Positions 17,271 through 28,723 of a stretch of DNA of 64,000 nt are shown here, one piece after another. Each line of letters begins with the position of its first letter. Positions within the stretch are counted from its first letter, which is position 1. The notes below the pieces were generated by a model. That model had not been told where the DNA came from. It made no database searches and saw only the letters and a list, made by a program, of their open reading frames with translations. The position numbers were made by a program, and so were the translations under genes. Source of the DNA: CAVQJU01 sp963755195 (GTDB lineage: Bacteria; Acidobacteriota; Vicinamibacteria; Vicinamibacterales; CAVVIG01); contig CAVWIZ010000002.1 of assembly GCA_963755195.1 (NCBI GenBank), forward strand, positions 434,001 to 498,000, given 5' to 3'.

Positions 17271-18707
17271 TCACGCGATGGCGAATCCCGGCCAGAACCA
17301 GATCGACAGCACACTCACGACGACGATGACCGTGAGGCAGATGACGGCCGCGCCGAACCCGGCGACGAACATCGTCCTGAGGTTGATGCCGTACCCGGCG
17401 GCCACCGCCGAACTACCGGCTGAGGAAGGCAGCATGAAGCCGCAGTGGCTGGCCGCGATGATGACGTAGACGTACGGAATCGGATTGGCGCCCGCGCCCT
17501 GGAAGACGCTCACGGCGATAGGCACCATGATTGCGACCGTCGCCACGTTGCTGACGATTTGCGCCACGGCCATGGTCAGACCGGCGAACACGAGCGTGGC
17601 CACGACGGGACCGTGCGGCGGCATACGGCACGATGGGCCTGGCCAGAAGTTGCGCGGCCCCGGTGGCGTTCAGCACCGCGCCCAGCGCGTTCCCGCCAGC
17701 GAACACGCAAAACAGCCCCCACATCATCCGGCTCTGCGCGAATTCCCACGTCAACAACGGTTCGCGCTGCGCTCGAACGGCGAATGCGGCGAGTCCCAAC
17801 GCGAGGAACGCGTATGCCGGCGTGAATGCCGGTAGCAGTCGGCCGTACGCGCCTCTCGAGAATGCCAGCACGGTCGCCGACGACAAACAGCAGCATCGCC
17901 CAGCGTTCGGCGCTCGTCATCGGTCCCAACGCGCGGAGCTCCTGCAGAAAGTAGACCTTGGGCCGATCGCTCTCCGCCATCTCGGATTCAAACACGACGA
18001 CGATGTAGCAGAACAGTCGCGAGCACGACGCCAATCGTGAGCGGCGTGAGCCGTGTGACCCACGTCGTGAAGAGGAACTCGTGGTGGGTCACCGTGTCCT
18101 GGACGAACTTCATCGCCAGCAGATTCGGCGCGCCGCCGAGCGGCGTCAGGAATCCGCCGAGGCTCGATCCCCACGCCACGGCGAGGACGAGCGACGTGCC
18201 GAGCTTGCTGTTCCACAGGTCTTCGACGCCGATGAACTTCAACATCGCCACGACAATCGGAATCATCGTCGCCGCGACGACGACGCGGGGGAGGAGCGTG
18301 GCGAGGGCGGCGCTGACGATGAACCAGGCGACGAGCTGCCGGCGCGCGCTCGAGCCAAACGTCGCGAGCGCCAGCAGGGCGATCCGGCGATCGAGGCCCC
18401 AGCGCGCCCACGCAGTCGTCAGGATGTTGGCGCCGACGAGGAGGATGATGAGCTCGTCGGCGTACGACGGCAGGATGTCGGCCATGCGCACGAAGCCGAA
18501 CAGCGCGGCAAGGGCGAGGGGCAGCAGGCCGGTGACGGCAAGGTGAACGGGCCGGGCGAGCCACCACCATCCCATCCAGAGCAGGAGTCCCAGGCCGCAT
18601 CGCACGGCGTACGGCGGGCTGGCGACCGGCAGCCACGCGAGGGCGAGAAACACCAGCGGTCCGGCCGCCAGCTTCAGGGCGTTGGCGCTTGGCGCATCGC
18701 GGGCCAT
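17271..18707 (-). CDS. SLC13 / DASS-type anion symporter (about three frameshifts)
   Basis: The restored protein has about 475 residues and eleven to twelve membrane segments. Family hallmarks are TPLGGAPNLLAMKF in the first half and SNVATVAIMVPIAVSVFQGA plus GFMLPSSAGSSAVAAGYG in the second half, corresponding to the two SNT-type substrate/sodium motifs. Frame changes fall near 18000, 17850 and 17620; each joins hydrophobic stretches that belong together. The start ATG at 18707 (MARDAPSANALKL) is reasonable. Members carry dicarboxylates, citrate or sulfate with sodium; the substrate is not predictable here. Linked to the 53-residue membrane protein downstream. Confidence 0.7.
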
Positions 18708-18764
18708 GGCGCCGCAGGGTACTACGGAAGTCGTCTCTGATCTTCCGCGGAGCTCAACCCACTA

Positions 18765-19232
18765 TCACCACACATACACCACACTGCTTCGTGCCACATC
18801 GTCAAATCCGTCGTCCAGCAGATATCGGAGCTCGTACTGTCCCGCCTGAACCGGCGCGCTGAACGTGAAGGAGCCCGACGCCTTGCCGTTCGTGTAACTC
18901 CACCAGAAGTCATAGGCCGTGTTCGGGGCGCCCACCTTGAATAGTCCAATCCAATCAGCGCCTCCCGCTGGCGAGGCGTCCCAACTCACGCTCAGCTGGT
19001 CTCCAGCCGCGACCCCATTTACGCTGGCGGTGATCGTGTACACGCCCGCTGGCGCCGCGGGAGGAGGCGCGGGAGGAGCCGCGACAGTCGCAGGCGCCAC
19101 GGGCGTTGGCGTCGGTCGTGTCGGTGAGCTCGCACTGCAGGCGAGTGTCATTCCAAGGAGTGCCGCGACAGTCCCCTGGGCCAGCACCGACAACATGACG
19201 CCTGTTCGCGGTGTGTTTGAGATTATTGACAT
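18765..19232 (-). CDS. Lipoprotein with a beta-sandwich domain
   Basis: 155 residues. The ATG at 19232 has GGAGGG upstream. The signal peptide ends in a lipobox-like LACSASS at about residue 32, followed by a Pro/Thr/Ala-rich linker (TRPTPTPVAPATVAAPP) and a beta-sandwich domain: LSVSWDASPAGGADWIGLFK, then TFSAPVQAGQYELRYLLDDG. The latter resembles small Ig-like domains that often decorate secreted enzymes and envelope proteins. A broken partial copy of the domain's end lies 100 bp upstream (19329-19405). No frameshift. Probably a surface adhesin or binding domain, but this is inference. Confidence 0.65.
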   Translation of the reverse strand: MSIISNTPRTGVMLSVLAQGTVAALLGMTLACSASSPTRPTPTPVAPATVAAPPAPPPAAPAGVYTITASVNGVAAGDQLSVSWDASPAGGADWIGLFKVGAPNTAYDFWWSYTNGKASGSFTFSAPVQAGQYELRYLLDDGFDDVARSSVVYVW

Positions 19233-19328
19233 TGACGTGCCCTCCTCAACCCTATACGCGGGGGACGGCCACTTCACAGCTCGGGACTTGCGCTGACCGT
19301 CAGCGGACCGCTTCGTGGCGTATTGGCA

Positions 19329-19405
19329 TCACCGCTCGTTAGGCCGATAGCGGAACTCGTACTGCCCCCGCCAGAGTCGGCGCCCTGAACGTGAGTTTGC
19401 TATTG
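19329..19405 (-). pseudogene. Fragment duplicating the end of the lipoprotein domain
   Basis: On the minus strand this stretch reads SKLTFRAPTLAG and, after a one-base shift, GQYEFRYRPNER-stop. It corresponds to the FTFSAPVQAGQYELRYLLDD segment of the neighbouring lipoprotein. The DNA match is visible (GGAACTCGTACTG here, GGAGCTCGTACTG at about 18831). It lacks a start and overlaps the stop of the gene at 19400. Confidence 0.6.
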
Positions 19406-19753
19406 GATCGAGTGGCTGGTTTGTTCGATGGACTGGATTTCGGTGGTGATGATCGTCTGCCCGGCGTGCACCAGCTCGAGCCGGAAGCCGACGTAGATGC
19501 CGCGGGCCTTCAGAAAGCTGCCGCCGAGCGAGCAGCCGCCCACGCGCGCCGCCGTGTAGGTGGGGAAGAACGCGCCGCCCCGCACGAGGACCTCATCCGA
19601 AAACGGCCGGACGACGGTGATTTCGTAGAGGCTGTTGCGCGTACGGACCGACAGTTGCTCGGTGGCGGACAGGCGGTCGATTTGCAGACCGTCGCGCCAT
19701 TCGTGGTGGGACCAGGCGTCGAGATCGGCCGCCCGCAGGCACGACGTTGCCAT
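19400..19753 (-). CDS. Conserved protein of unknown function
   Basis: 117 residues from the Met at 19753 (MATSCLRAADLDAWSHHEW). The core LSVRTRNSLYEITVVRPFSD, then EVLVRGGAFFPTYTAARVGG and SLGGSFLKARGIYVGFRLEL, is a pattern I recall from short acidobacterial proteins without an assigned function. It is soluble, beta-rich and has no signal peptide. Its stop codon lies inside the fragment of the duplicated lipoprotein domain, so its last residues may have been altered by that rearrangement. Divergent from the kinase gene that follows, sharing an 80-bp intergenic region. Confidence 0.6.
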   Translation of the reverse strand: MATSCLRAADLDAWSHHEWRDGLQIDRLSATEQLSVRTRNSLYEITVVRPFSDEVLVRGGAFFPTYTAARVGGCSLGGSFLKARGIYVGFRLELVHAGQTIITTEIQSIEQTSHSIQ

Positions 19754-19813
19754 GGCGCCATTGTAAGCCACGTTTGCCTTCGATGCTCACGAGTGTGTTT
19801 AAACCGAGACAGT

Positions 19814-19819
19814 TATAAT
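19814..19819 (+). promoter_or_regulatory. Candidate -10 box (TATAAT) of the first kinase gene
   Basis: A consensus TATAAT lies 13 nt before the proposed TTG start at 19833. It stands out in this GC-rich gap. No clear -35 is seen. A transcript from here would have a leader of only a few bases. Confidence 0.5.
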
Positions 19820-19832
19820 CCCCTGCTCAACG

Positions 19833-22537
19833 TTGCCTTTGCAGCCCGGCGCCCGGCTCGGCCCATACGAAGTGGTTTCCGCCCTCGGCGCGGGCGGCAT
19901 GGGCGAAGTCTACCGCGCCCGCGACAGCACGCTCGGTCGCGAGGTGGCGCTGAAGATCCTGCCTGGCGCCTTCGCCGCCGACCCCGATCGGCTCGCCCGT
20001 TTTCAACGCGAAGCCCAGGTGCTGGCGTCGCTGAACCATCCGAACATCGCCGCCATCTACGGCGTCAAAGTCGAGCCCCTCGGCAAGCTCAGGGCAGGCG
20101 GCCGTGCGCGCGCTGGTGCTCGAGCTCGTCGAAGGACCGACGTTGGCGGAACGGCTCGACGGGCCACGCGTAAGGGCAAAGGGCTCCCGCTCGAGGAAGC
20201 GTTGCCGATCGCCCGGCAGATCGCCCTGGCGCTCGAAGCGGCGCACGAGCAGGGCATCATTCACCGCGATCTGAAGCCCGCCAACATCAAGCTGCGGCCG
20301 GACGGCGTGGTGAAGGTGCTCGACTTTGGCCTGGCGAAGTTGGCGGAAGGCCCTGCCGCGTCAGGCGCCGCGTCACCTGTCGCAGTCGCCGACGATCACG
20401 ACGCCCGCCATGATGACCGGCGCCGGGACGATTCTGGGGACGGCGGCGTATATGAGCCCCGAGCAGGCGAAGGGGCGACCGGCCGACACGCGCAGCGATG
20501 TGTGGGCGTTCGGATGCGTGCTCTACGAGATGTTGACGGGCAGTCGGGCTTTTCCTGGCGATGACGTGTCGGAGACGCTGGCAGCGGTCATCAGGGCCGA
20601 GCCCGACTGGAGTGTGCTGCCAACGGAAACCCCGGCGGTTCTCCGCCGCCTGATTCGCCGTTGTCTTCACAAGGACCGCAGGGAACGGCTTCAGCACATC
20701 GGTGATGCGCGGCTCGAACTCAACGAGGCGACGAGCGCCCCGGATCTCGACGGCGATCGGACGCCGAGCCTGCCCCGACGCAGGGAGCGGCTTGCCTGGA
20801 TTGTGATCGCGGCCGGTCTCGCGCTGGCGGCGGCCGTGTTCGGCGTGCGCGCGTTTCGTTCCACGCCGCCGGCTGCTGAAATGCGTTTCGAAATCAGCAC
20901 GCCGCCGACGACGGATCCGCCGTCGCTGGCCATTTCGCCCGATGGGCAGACGATCGTGTTCGTCGCGACGTTCGAGGGTCGTCCACGGTTGTGGCTGCGC
21001 GCGCTTAATGCCACGTCAATCCGGCCGTTGGCTGGGACGGAGGGCGGATTCTATCCGTTCTGGTCGCCGGATGGCCGGTCCATCGGGTTCTTCGCCGATG
21101 GCAAGCTCGATCGGATCGACATTGACGGCGGATTGGTGCGGGCGCTCGCGAACGCCCCAAACCCGCTCGGCGGCACGTGGAACCGCGACGGGACGATCCT
21201 GTTCACGCCGAACTATACAGGCCCGATCTTTCGTGTCTCGGCCGCCGGTGGGGAAGCGGCTGCCGTGACGCGGATGGACGCGCAACAAGGGAGTCACCAT
21301 TTTCCGCAGTTCCTCCCCGATGGCCGTCATTTCCTCTACCACGCTTCAGGCAGTACTGAAGTCGGCGGCGTGTACGCCGGTCAGATCGAGGGCGGGACAG
21401 CAACGCGATTACTGGATGCGGACGCGTCGGGAGTATACGCTGCCTCCGGTCACCTGCTCTTCGTCCGCCAGGGGCGGCTGATTGCGCAGGAGTTCGATCC
21501 AGCGAGGCTGGCGCTCAGCGGGACGCCCGTTCCCATCGATGAACAGCGGGTGGTTGTCGGCATCGCAACCGCAGTGGGTTTGTCCACATCCGCCGCCGGT
21601 CCCATCGTCTACCGCGCAGGCCTACCAACTGGACAACGTCAGTTCATCTGGTTCGATCGATCCGGCAAGGAGCTTGGAAAGGTAGGCGATCCCGACAGCG
21701 CCGATCCCCAGGACCCGTTGCTGTCACCCGACGGCCGCCGGTTAGCACTCGATCGCATCGTCAATGGGAATTCGGACGTCTGGACGTTCGATCTCGGGAG
21801 CAATCTGCTGAGTCGATCGACGTTTGACATGGCCGCTGACTTCGGGCCCGTCTGGTCGCCGGATGGCAGCCGCTTTGTGTTTGGTTCGAATCGGAAGGGT
21901 ATCTTCGATCTTTACGTGAAACCGGCGGCCGGAGCCCGACAGGAAGAGCTGCTCCTGGCCACCCCACAGAACAAAGCACCAGGGGACTGGTCGCCAGACG
22001 GGCGTTTCGTTCTCTATCGGAGCCCCGGCCCGACGACGGGCTTTGACCTGTGGGCGGTGCCCGTCGACGGTGAGCGAAAGCCTTTTCCGGTGGTTCAGAC
22101 AAACGCTGAAGAACGGGATGGCCAATTCTCTCCCGACGGAAAGTGGATCGCCTATCAGTCGAACGAATCCGGCCGTGTGGAGGTGGTCATCCAGCCGTTT
22201 CCCGGAACCGGTGGCAAGCTGCAAGTCTCCGCCAATGGCGGCGCTCAAGTGCGCTGGCGGCGGGATGGGAAGGAGTTGTTCTATATCGCCTTGGATGGCC
22301 GGCTGATGGCGGTGCCGATCCAGCTCGCCGCCAACGGTCAGTCCGCGGAAACGGGCACGCCTGTCCTCGCTGTTCGCCACGCGCGTGGGCGGTGCGGTGC
22401 AAGGCACTTACTCGCAGCAATATGTCCTGTCGGCCGATGGCCAGCGATTCCTGATGAGCACGGTGACTGGTGAGGGCGGCGTTTCTCCCATCAGTGTCGT
22501 CCTCAATTGGAAGCCGCCTGCGAAGTCGGATGACTGA
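19833..22537 (+). CDS. Hanks-type Ser/Thr kinase with TolB-like propeller, copy 1 (several frameshifts)
   Basis: Restored length is about 900 residues. The kinase domain comes first: glycine loop LGAGGMGEVY, catalytic HRDLKPANI, DFGLAKL and GTAAYMSPEQAKG. A single membrane helix follows (RLAWIVIAAGLALAAAVFGV), then a sensor of TolB/WD40-like propeller repeats (SPDGRSIGFFADGKL, LSPDGRRLALDRIVNG, SPDGSRFVFGSNRKG). The start is a TTG at 19833 giving PLQPGARLGPYEV. A short palindromic repeat is inserted at 20076-20099 with a frame change that a one-base loss near 20168 reverses; further shifts fall near 20380 and 22365. The last residues LNWKPPAKSDD end at 22537, overlapping the start of copy 2. 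It probably phosphorylates unknown targets in response to an envelope signal. Confidence 0.8.
20076..20099. repeat. REP-like repeat inserted in the kinase gene
   Basis: CCCCTCGGCAAGCTCAGGGC resembles the widespread palindromic repeat family whose translated form reads like CPELAEG or CPEPVEG. The tandem paralogue lacks it at the same place: there the codons run from IYGLDES directly to VRALVLELVEG. It is therefore a recent insertion. Confidence 0.6.
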
Positions 22538-22538
22538 C

Positions 22539-25219
<2,681 letters not shown>

Positions 25220-25268
25220 GCATTGAGTTGTAGACTGGGTGCCGCGTCACTAACTTGGAGAGGCTTTC

Positions 25269-26390
25269 ATGAAATCAACAAGCATCCTCACGATCGCGTT
25301 GTGTGTTCTGGGTTCGGCCTTCGCGCTGGGCCAGAGCCAGGCGCCTCGGCTGCCGCCGGCGCCGGCCAATCCGCCCGCGCCGTCCCTGCAGTCCGCCGAC
25401 CGATCCCGGCTATGCCGCCCTGATCGCGACGTGCAAGAACCCGCCTCCGGCTCGAGGCGGACGCGCGGGGCGGCGGCGGGGCGCGCGGCGCGCCGGCGCG
25501 CGCGGCGCTCAGGCGCCGGCAGGGCCGAGAGACTACACGGTGACGGAAATCCCGGGCGTCATCGCCGCCGGAGCAGCAGTGGAAGTTCCTCTGGCAGGAA
25601 GCGGGCAACAACGGCGACGGCATCGTCGGCACCAACGATGGCAGCCTGCTGCTCGCGCAGAACGACAACAGCAAGGTCCTGAAGCTCGACAAGAACGGCA
25701 AGACGTCGGTCGCCTACTCGGACACGCACACCGGCGGCGCGCTCTCGATGAGCCCGAAGGGCGCACTGTTCATCGTCGAGCGAGGGCTGCGCGCGAGACG
25801 TCGAGCAGCTCGCGCCGCAGCGCAAGGTGCTGGCGGACAGCTATCAAGGGCGATCCGCTCGATTGCATCGGCGGCGTCATCAACGATCTGACGGCCGACA
25901 GCAAGGGCGGCGTGTACTTCACGATGGGCGGCGTCTATTACGCCAGCCCGAAGGGCGTCGTCACGAAGTACGGCGAGAACGTCACCCCCAACGGGATCAT
26001 CCTCAGCGCGAACGAGAAGACGCTGTACGTCACCAACGGCCCGACGCTCGCGGCGTTCGACGTCCAGCCGGACGGCTCGCTGACCAATCAGCGCGAGTTC
26101 GCCAAGCTCGAGGGCGGCGGCGGCGACGGCAGCACCATCGACGCGGCCGGGCGCATCTACGTCACCACCAATGCCGGCGTCCAGGTGATCAGCCCCGAAG
26201 GCAAGTATCTCGGCCTCATTCCCACGCCGCGCGGCGTCATCACGACGGCGTTCGGCGGCAAGGACAAGAAGACGCTGTTCATCCTCGCTCGAGGCGCCAA
26301 GGATGCCGAGCGGCGACGAAGTCGCCAACGCCGCGCAGGTGTGGTCGATCCAGATGATCGCGCAGGGGTACAAGGGCCGCGCCGAAGTAA
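25269..26390 (+). CDS. Secreted SMP-30 / gluconolactonase-like propeller protein (several frameshifts)
   Basis: Restored length is about 370 residues. The start ATG at 25269 has a signal peptide MKSTSILTIALCVLGSAFAL followed by a Pro-rich stretch. The recognisable SMP-30-type part reads CIGGVINDLTADSKGGVYFT, then MGGVYYASPKGVVTKYGENV and ILSANEKTLYVTNG, with ISPEGKYLGLIPTP later; these are the propeller strands that bind metal and sugar lactone in the family. The first 400 bases switch frame at least three times, and another shift falls near 26305 before the ending QMIAQGYKGRA. The end at 26390 is inferred. The usual reaction is lactone hydrolysis, not proven here. Confidence 0.65.
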
Positions 26391-26391
26391 C

Positions 26392-26817
26392 TCAGTCCGT
26401 TCCTTTGGGGACGCCCCAGATGTGTTGGCAAGTCGGGCACATGAGCCAGACGGCCATGAGGCGTGTCGATGTATCAACGGGCACGACGACCTGGCCGCCG
26501 CAGTGCGGACAACGCTCAAGCGGGACGCGGGGGTCTCTTCCTACGCGGCGATCGCGACCGGCTCTGCGCTCTGTGCCTCCCGGGGCGGAACGCGTTTGGA
26601 TGGCTCTCTCCGGCGCCCGACGTCCTGCCGTTCTGTCCAGGCTGTGCGCCCACGGGCGAGCGGCGGTCAATGTGGTGTTAGGTGTTCGCCACACATGGCA
26701 GCATTCCACGCACGCATAAGCCAGGTATGTGGGCGAAGCCTCAAAGAACGGCAGACGGTCCGTGAAGGCAGACTTGCACTTGGGGCACTCGGGCGTCGTG
26801 AACGCGGAGTGGGACAT
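26392..26817 (-). CDS. Double zinc-ribbon protein
   Basis: 141 residues from the ATG at 26817 (MSHSAFTTPECPKCKSAFTD); an ATG at 26829 adds four residues. Four cysteine pairs are visible: CPKC, CVEC, CPHC and CPTC. They form one ribbon at each end of the protein with a basic, Arg-rich linker between (TRSAPGGTERRAGRDRRVGR). The second ribbon reads PHCGGQVVVPVDTSTRLMAV. Such proteins bind nucleic acid or protein partners; no specific role is known. It is convergent with the SMP-30-like gene, with the inferred stops one base apart. Intact frame. Confidence 0.6.
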   Translation of the reverse strand: MSHSAFTTPECPKCKSAFTDRLPFFEASPTYLAYACVECCHVWRTPNTTLTAARPWAHSLDRTAGRRAPERAIQTRSAPGGTERRAGRDRRVGRDPRVPLERCPHCGGQVVVPVDTSTRLMAVWLMCPTCQHIWGVPKGTD

Positions 26818-26915
26818 CGCTACCCACATAGTGGATCGGCGGAATGACGCCAGGGTGTCATGAATAGGACAGGCGACTAGCAGGGCGGACATCAGGTGCG
26901 AAAGCTTCTGGCGCC

Positions 26916-28151
26916 TTATCGGACTCCGGCTTGCGCGGAAAAAACGTACCCCTTTGGAATGACGACGATGCCGAGGTCGGAAACCGTGAAGCGCTCGGCG
27001 TCGCGCGCCCGATCGAAACCGATCCGCTCGCCGGCGGGAATCGTCACGTGCTTTTCGACGATGCATCGCTGGAGCTGCGCTCCCTCGCCGACCGTGACGC
27101 CCTGGAAGAGGAGTGAATTCTCCACCACGGCGCCCTCTTCTATGCGGACGTTCGGGAACAGGATGGAGTGACGCAGCGTTCCCCCGACGACGAGCGTGCC
27201 CGACGCGAGCATGCAGTTGACGATTTCTGCCTCGCGCCCCGACCGGCCGGGCACGCTGCGAGCCGGAGGATGTTGCCCCTCGTAGGTGCGAATCGGCCAG
27301 TCCTGCTGATACAAGTCCATCGCCGGCACGGGCCGCAGGAGCTCCATGTTCGCGTCGTAGTACGCGTCGATCGTCCCGACGTCTCGCCAATAGCGGTCGG
27401 CCGTGACACGTCCGGTCGAGCCTCCAAACCGATAGGCGTTCACGCAGCGCGTGCCGACGATCGACGGGAGAATGTCCTTGCCGAAGTCGTGGGTGGAGTC
27501 GGCGCTGTGATCCCCGTGAAGGAGCTCGACCAGGAGCTTCATGGAGAACACATAGACGCCCATGGACGCGAGCGCGTGCTCGGGATCACCGGGAAGGCTC
27601 TTCGGGTGCTCTGGCTTCTCCTGAAAGGAGACAATGTGGTCGTTCTCATCCACGGTGATCACCCCGAAGGATCTGGCCTCTTCGAGACCAACCGTCAGGC
27701 AGGCGACCGTCAGCTCGGCTCCCGAATCGTGGTGCTGCTGCAGCATCGCGGCATAGTCCATGCGGTAGATGTGATCGCCGGAGAGAATCAGCGCGTACTC
27801 GGCGCCGCTTCGCTCGAGCAGGAAGAGATTCTGGTAGATGGCGTCCGCCGTGCCGCTGTACCACGAGTCTCCCGTCCGCATCTGCGGTGGGACCGACGTG
27901 ATGTAGTCGCCCAGCTCGGCGTTATAGATGGACCAGCCGTCGCGGAGGTGCTTCTGCAGCGAATGGGACTTGTACTGCGTGAGGACGAGAATGCGGCGCA
28001 GTCCGGAGTGCAGACAGTTGCTGAGCGTGAAGTCGATGATGCGATATCGTCCGCCGAAGGGCACGGCGGGCTTCGCCCGCTCGGCCGTCAATGGATGCAG
28101 GCGCGATCCGATGCCGCCCGCCAGGATGATGCTGATCGTCTTCTCGTGCAT
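26916..28151 (-). CDS. glgC: Glucose-1-phosphate adenylyltransferase
   Basis: Makes ADP-glucose from ATP and glucose-1-phosphate, the committed step of bacterial glycogen synthesis. 411 residues, intact. The N-terminal nucleotidyltransferase domain has LAGGIGSRLHPLTAERAKPA with the catalytic/regulatory basic residues, the GTADAIYQN and LSGDHIYRMDY motifs, and FQEKPEHPK for the glucose-1-phosphate site. The last 110 residues form a left-handed beta-helix (VVGGTLRHSILFPNV, GAVVENSLLFQGV) that mediates allostery and tetramer assembly. It stands alone; no other glycogen genes are in the window. Confidence 0.95.
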   Translation of the reverse strand: MHEKTISIILAGGIGSRLHPLTAERAKPAVPFGGRYRIIDFTLSNCLHSGLRRILVLTQYKSHSLQKHLRDGWSIYNAELGDYITSVPPQMRTGDSWYSGTADAIYQNLFLLERSGAEYALILSGDHIYRMDYAAMLQQHHDSGAELTVACLTVGLEEARSFGVITVDENDHIVSFQEKPEHPKSLPGDPEHALASMGVYVFSMKLLVELLHGDHSADSTHDFGKDILPSIVGTRCVNAYRFGGSTGRVTADRYWRDVGTIDAYYDANMELLRPVPAMDLYQQDWPIRTYEGQHPPARSVPGRSGREAEIVNCMLASGTLVVGGTLRHSILFPNVRIEEGAVVENSLLFQGVTVGEGAQLQRCIVEKHVTIPAGERIGFDRARDAERFTVSDLGIVVIPKGYVFSAQAGVR

Positions 28152-28494
28152 GACGGCTCGCTCGTCGGGCGCTACAGATCGACGATAGATGGTTTTGCCG
28201 AGCGGTTCAAATCATTTCCTGCGGGACGGACAACAGACTGATCGAACGATCAGGTGCGGAGCAACGCGTGTCGATCTGACTGTGTGTCAGAGGTGGAGTC
28301 TGGTACATCAGTTGATCGAGCGTTCAGCAGTTCGCACGAGTCGCTGAGCGAGATCTCTTGCGCGCTCGTCGATGCTGGCTTCATGGTCGCTTTGGCGGTC
28401 GTTGGAACGATGGCCGTAGGGCGCCGGGCGGCGTTGATCCAACCAGATCGCGGAACGGTGTCTGTCCGAAGTACGACGTGCGACAATGCCTCAG
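28152..28494. other. Gene-free stretch between glgC and tRNA-Leu
   Basis: 343 bp with no convincing gene. Open frames here run through the tRNA and are artefacts. The part nearest glgC should contain its promoter, but I could not identify reliable boxes. Confidence 0.5.
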
Positions 28495-28580
28495 GCCGGG
28501 GTGGCGGAACTGGCAGACGCACAGGACTTAAAATCCTGGGTCGCGAAAGCGGCGTGTGGGTTCGATTCCCGCCCCCGGCA
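28495..28580 (+). tRNA. tRNA-Leu (anticodon UAA)
   Basis: 86-nt class II tRNA. The acceptor arms are GCCGGGG (28495-28501) and CCCCGGC (28573-28579), with discriminator A at 28580. The D-arm region is GGCGGAACTGGCAGACGC. The anticodon loop CTTAAAA carries TAA, reading leucine UUA. A long variable arm (GGTCGCGAAAGCGGC) and the T-arm GTTCGATTCC are present. CCA is not encoded. Confidence 0.97.
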
Positions 28581-28684
28581 CTAACCTCGCTCGCGCTCGG
28601 TTCGTGCCAGGGGCGGTACTCAGGCACGCCGCCTTCGGCGCTTCGCGCCTCGGCTTGGCGGGCACGACTCCCGCCCCCGGCTAC
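28563..28684. repeat. Direct repeat of the tRNA-Leu 3' end (att-like)
   Basis: The tRNA end TCCCGCCCCCGGC at 28567-28579 recurs at 28669-28681, and the match extends imperfectly to CGAYTCCCGCCCCCGGC. A duplicated tRNA 3' end is what site-specific integration leaves behind. Only about 85 bp lie between the copies and there is no integrase gene nearby. Confidence 0.5.
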
Positions 28685-28723
28685 ATTGCTTGACGGTCGC
28701 GCGAGCGACTGATTCCCGGTCGG

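Noticed and set aside
27168..28241. 357-codon plus-strand frame opposite glgC
   Set aside because: Pure shadow of the glgC codons in a GC-rich genome; no domain and no start signal.
28250..28627. Minus-strand open frame containing a GGGNRTH-like stretch across the tRNA
   Set aside because: It is the antisense of tRNA-Leu, a well-known false gene type; no ribosome site or domain.
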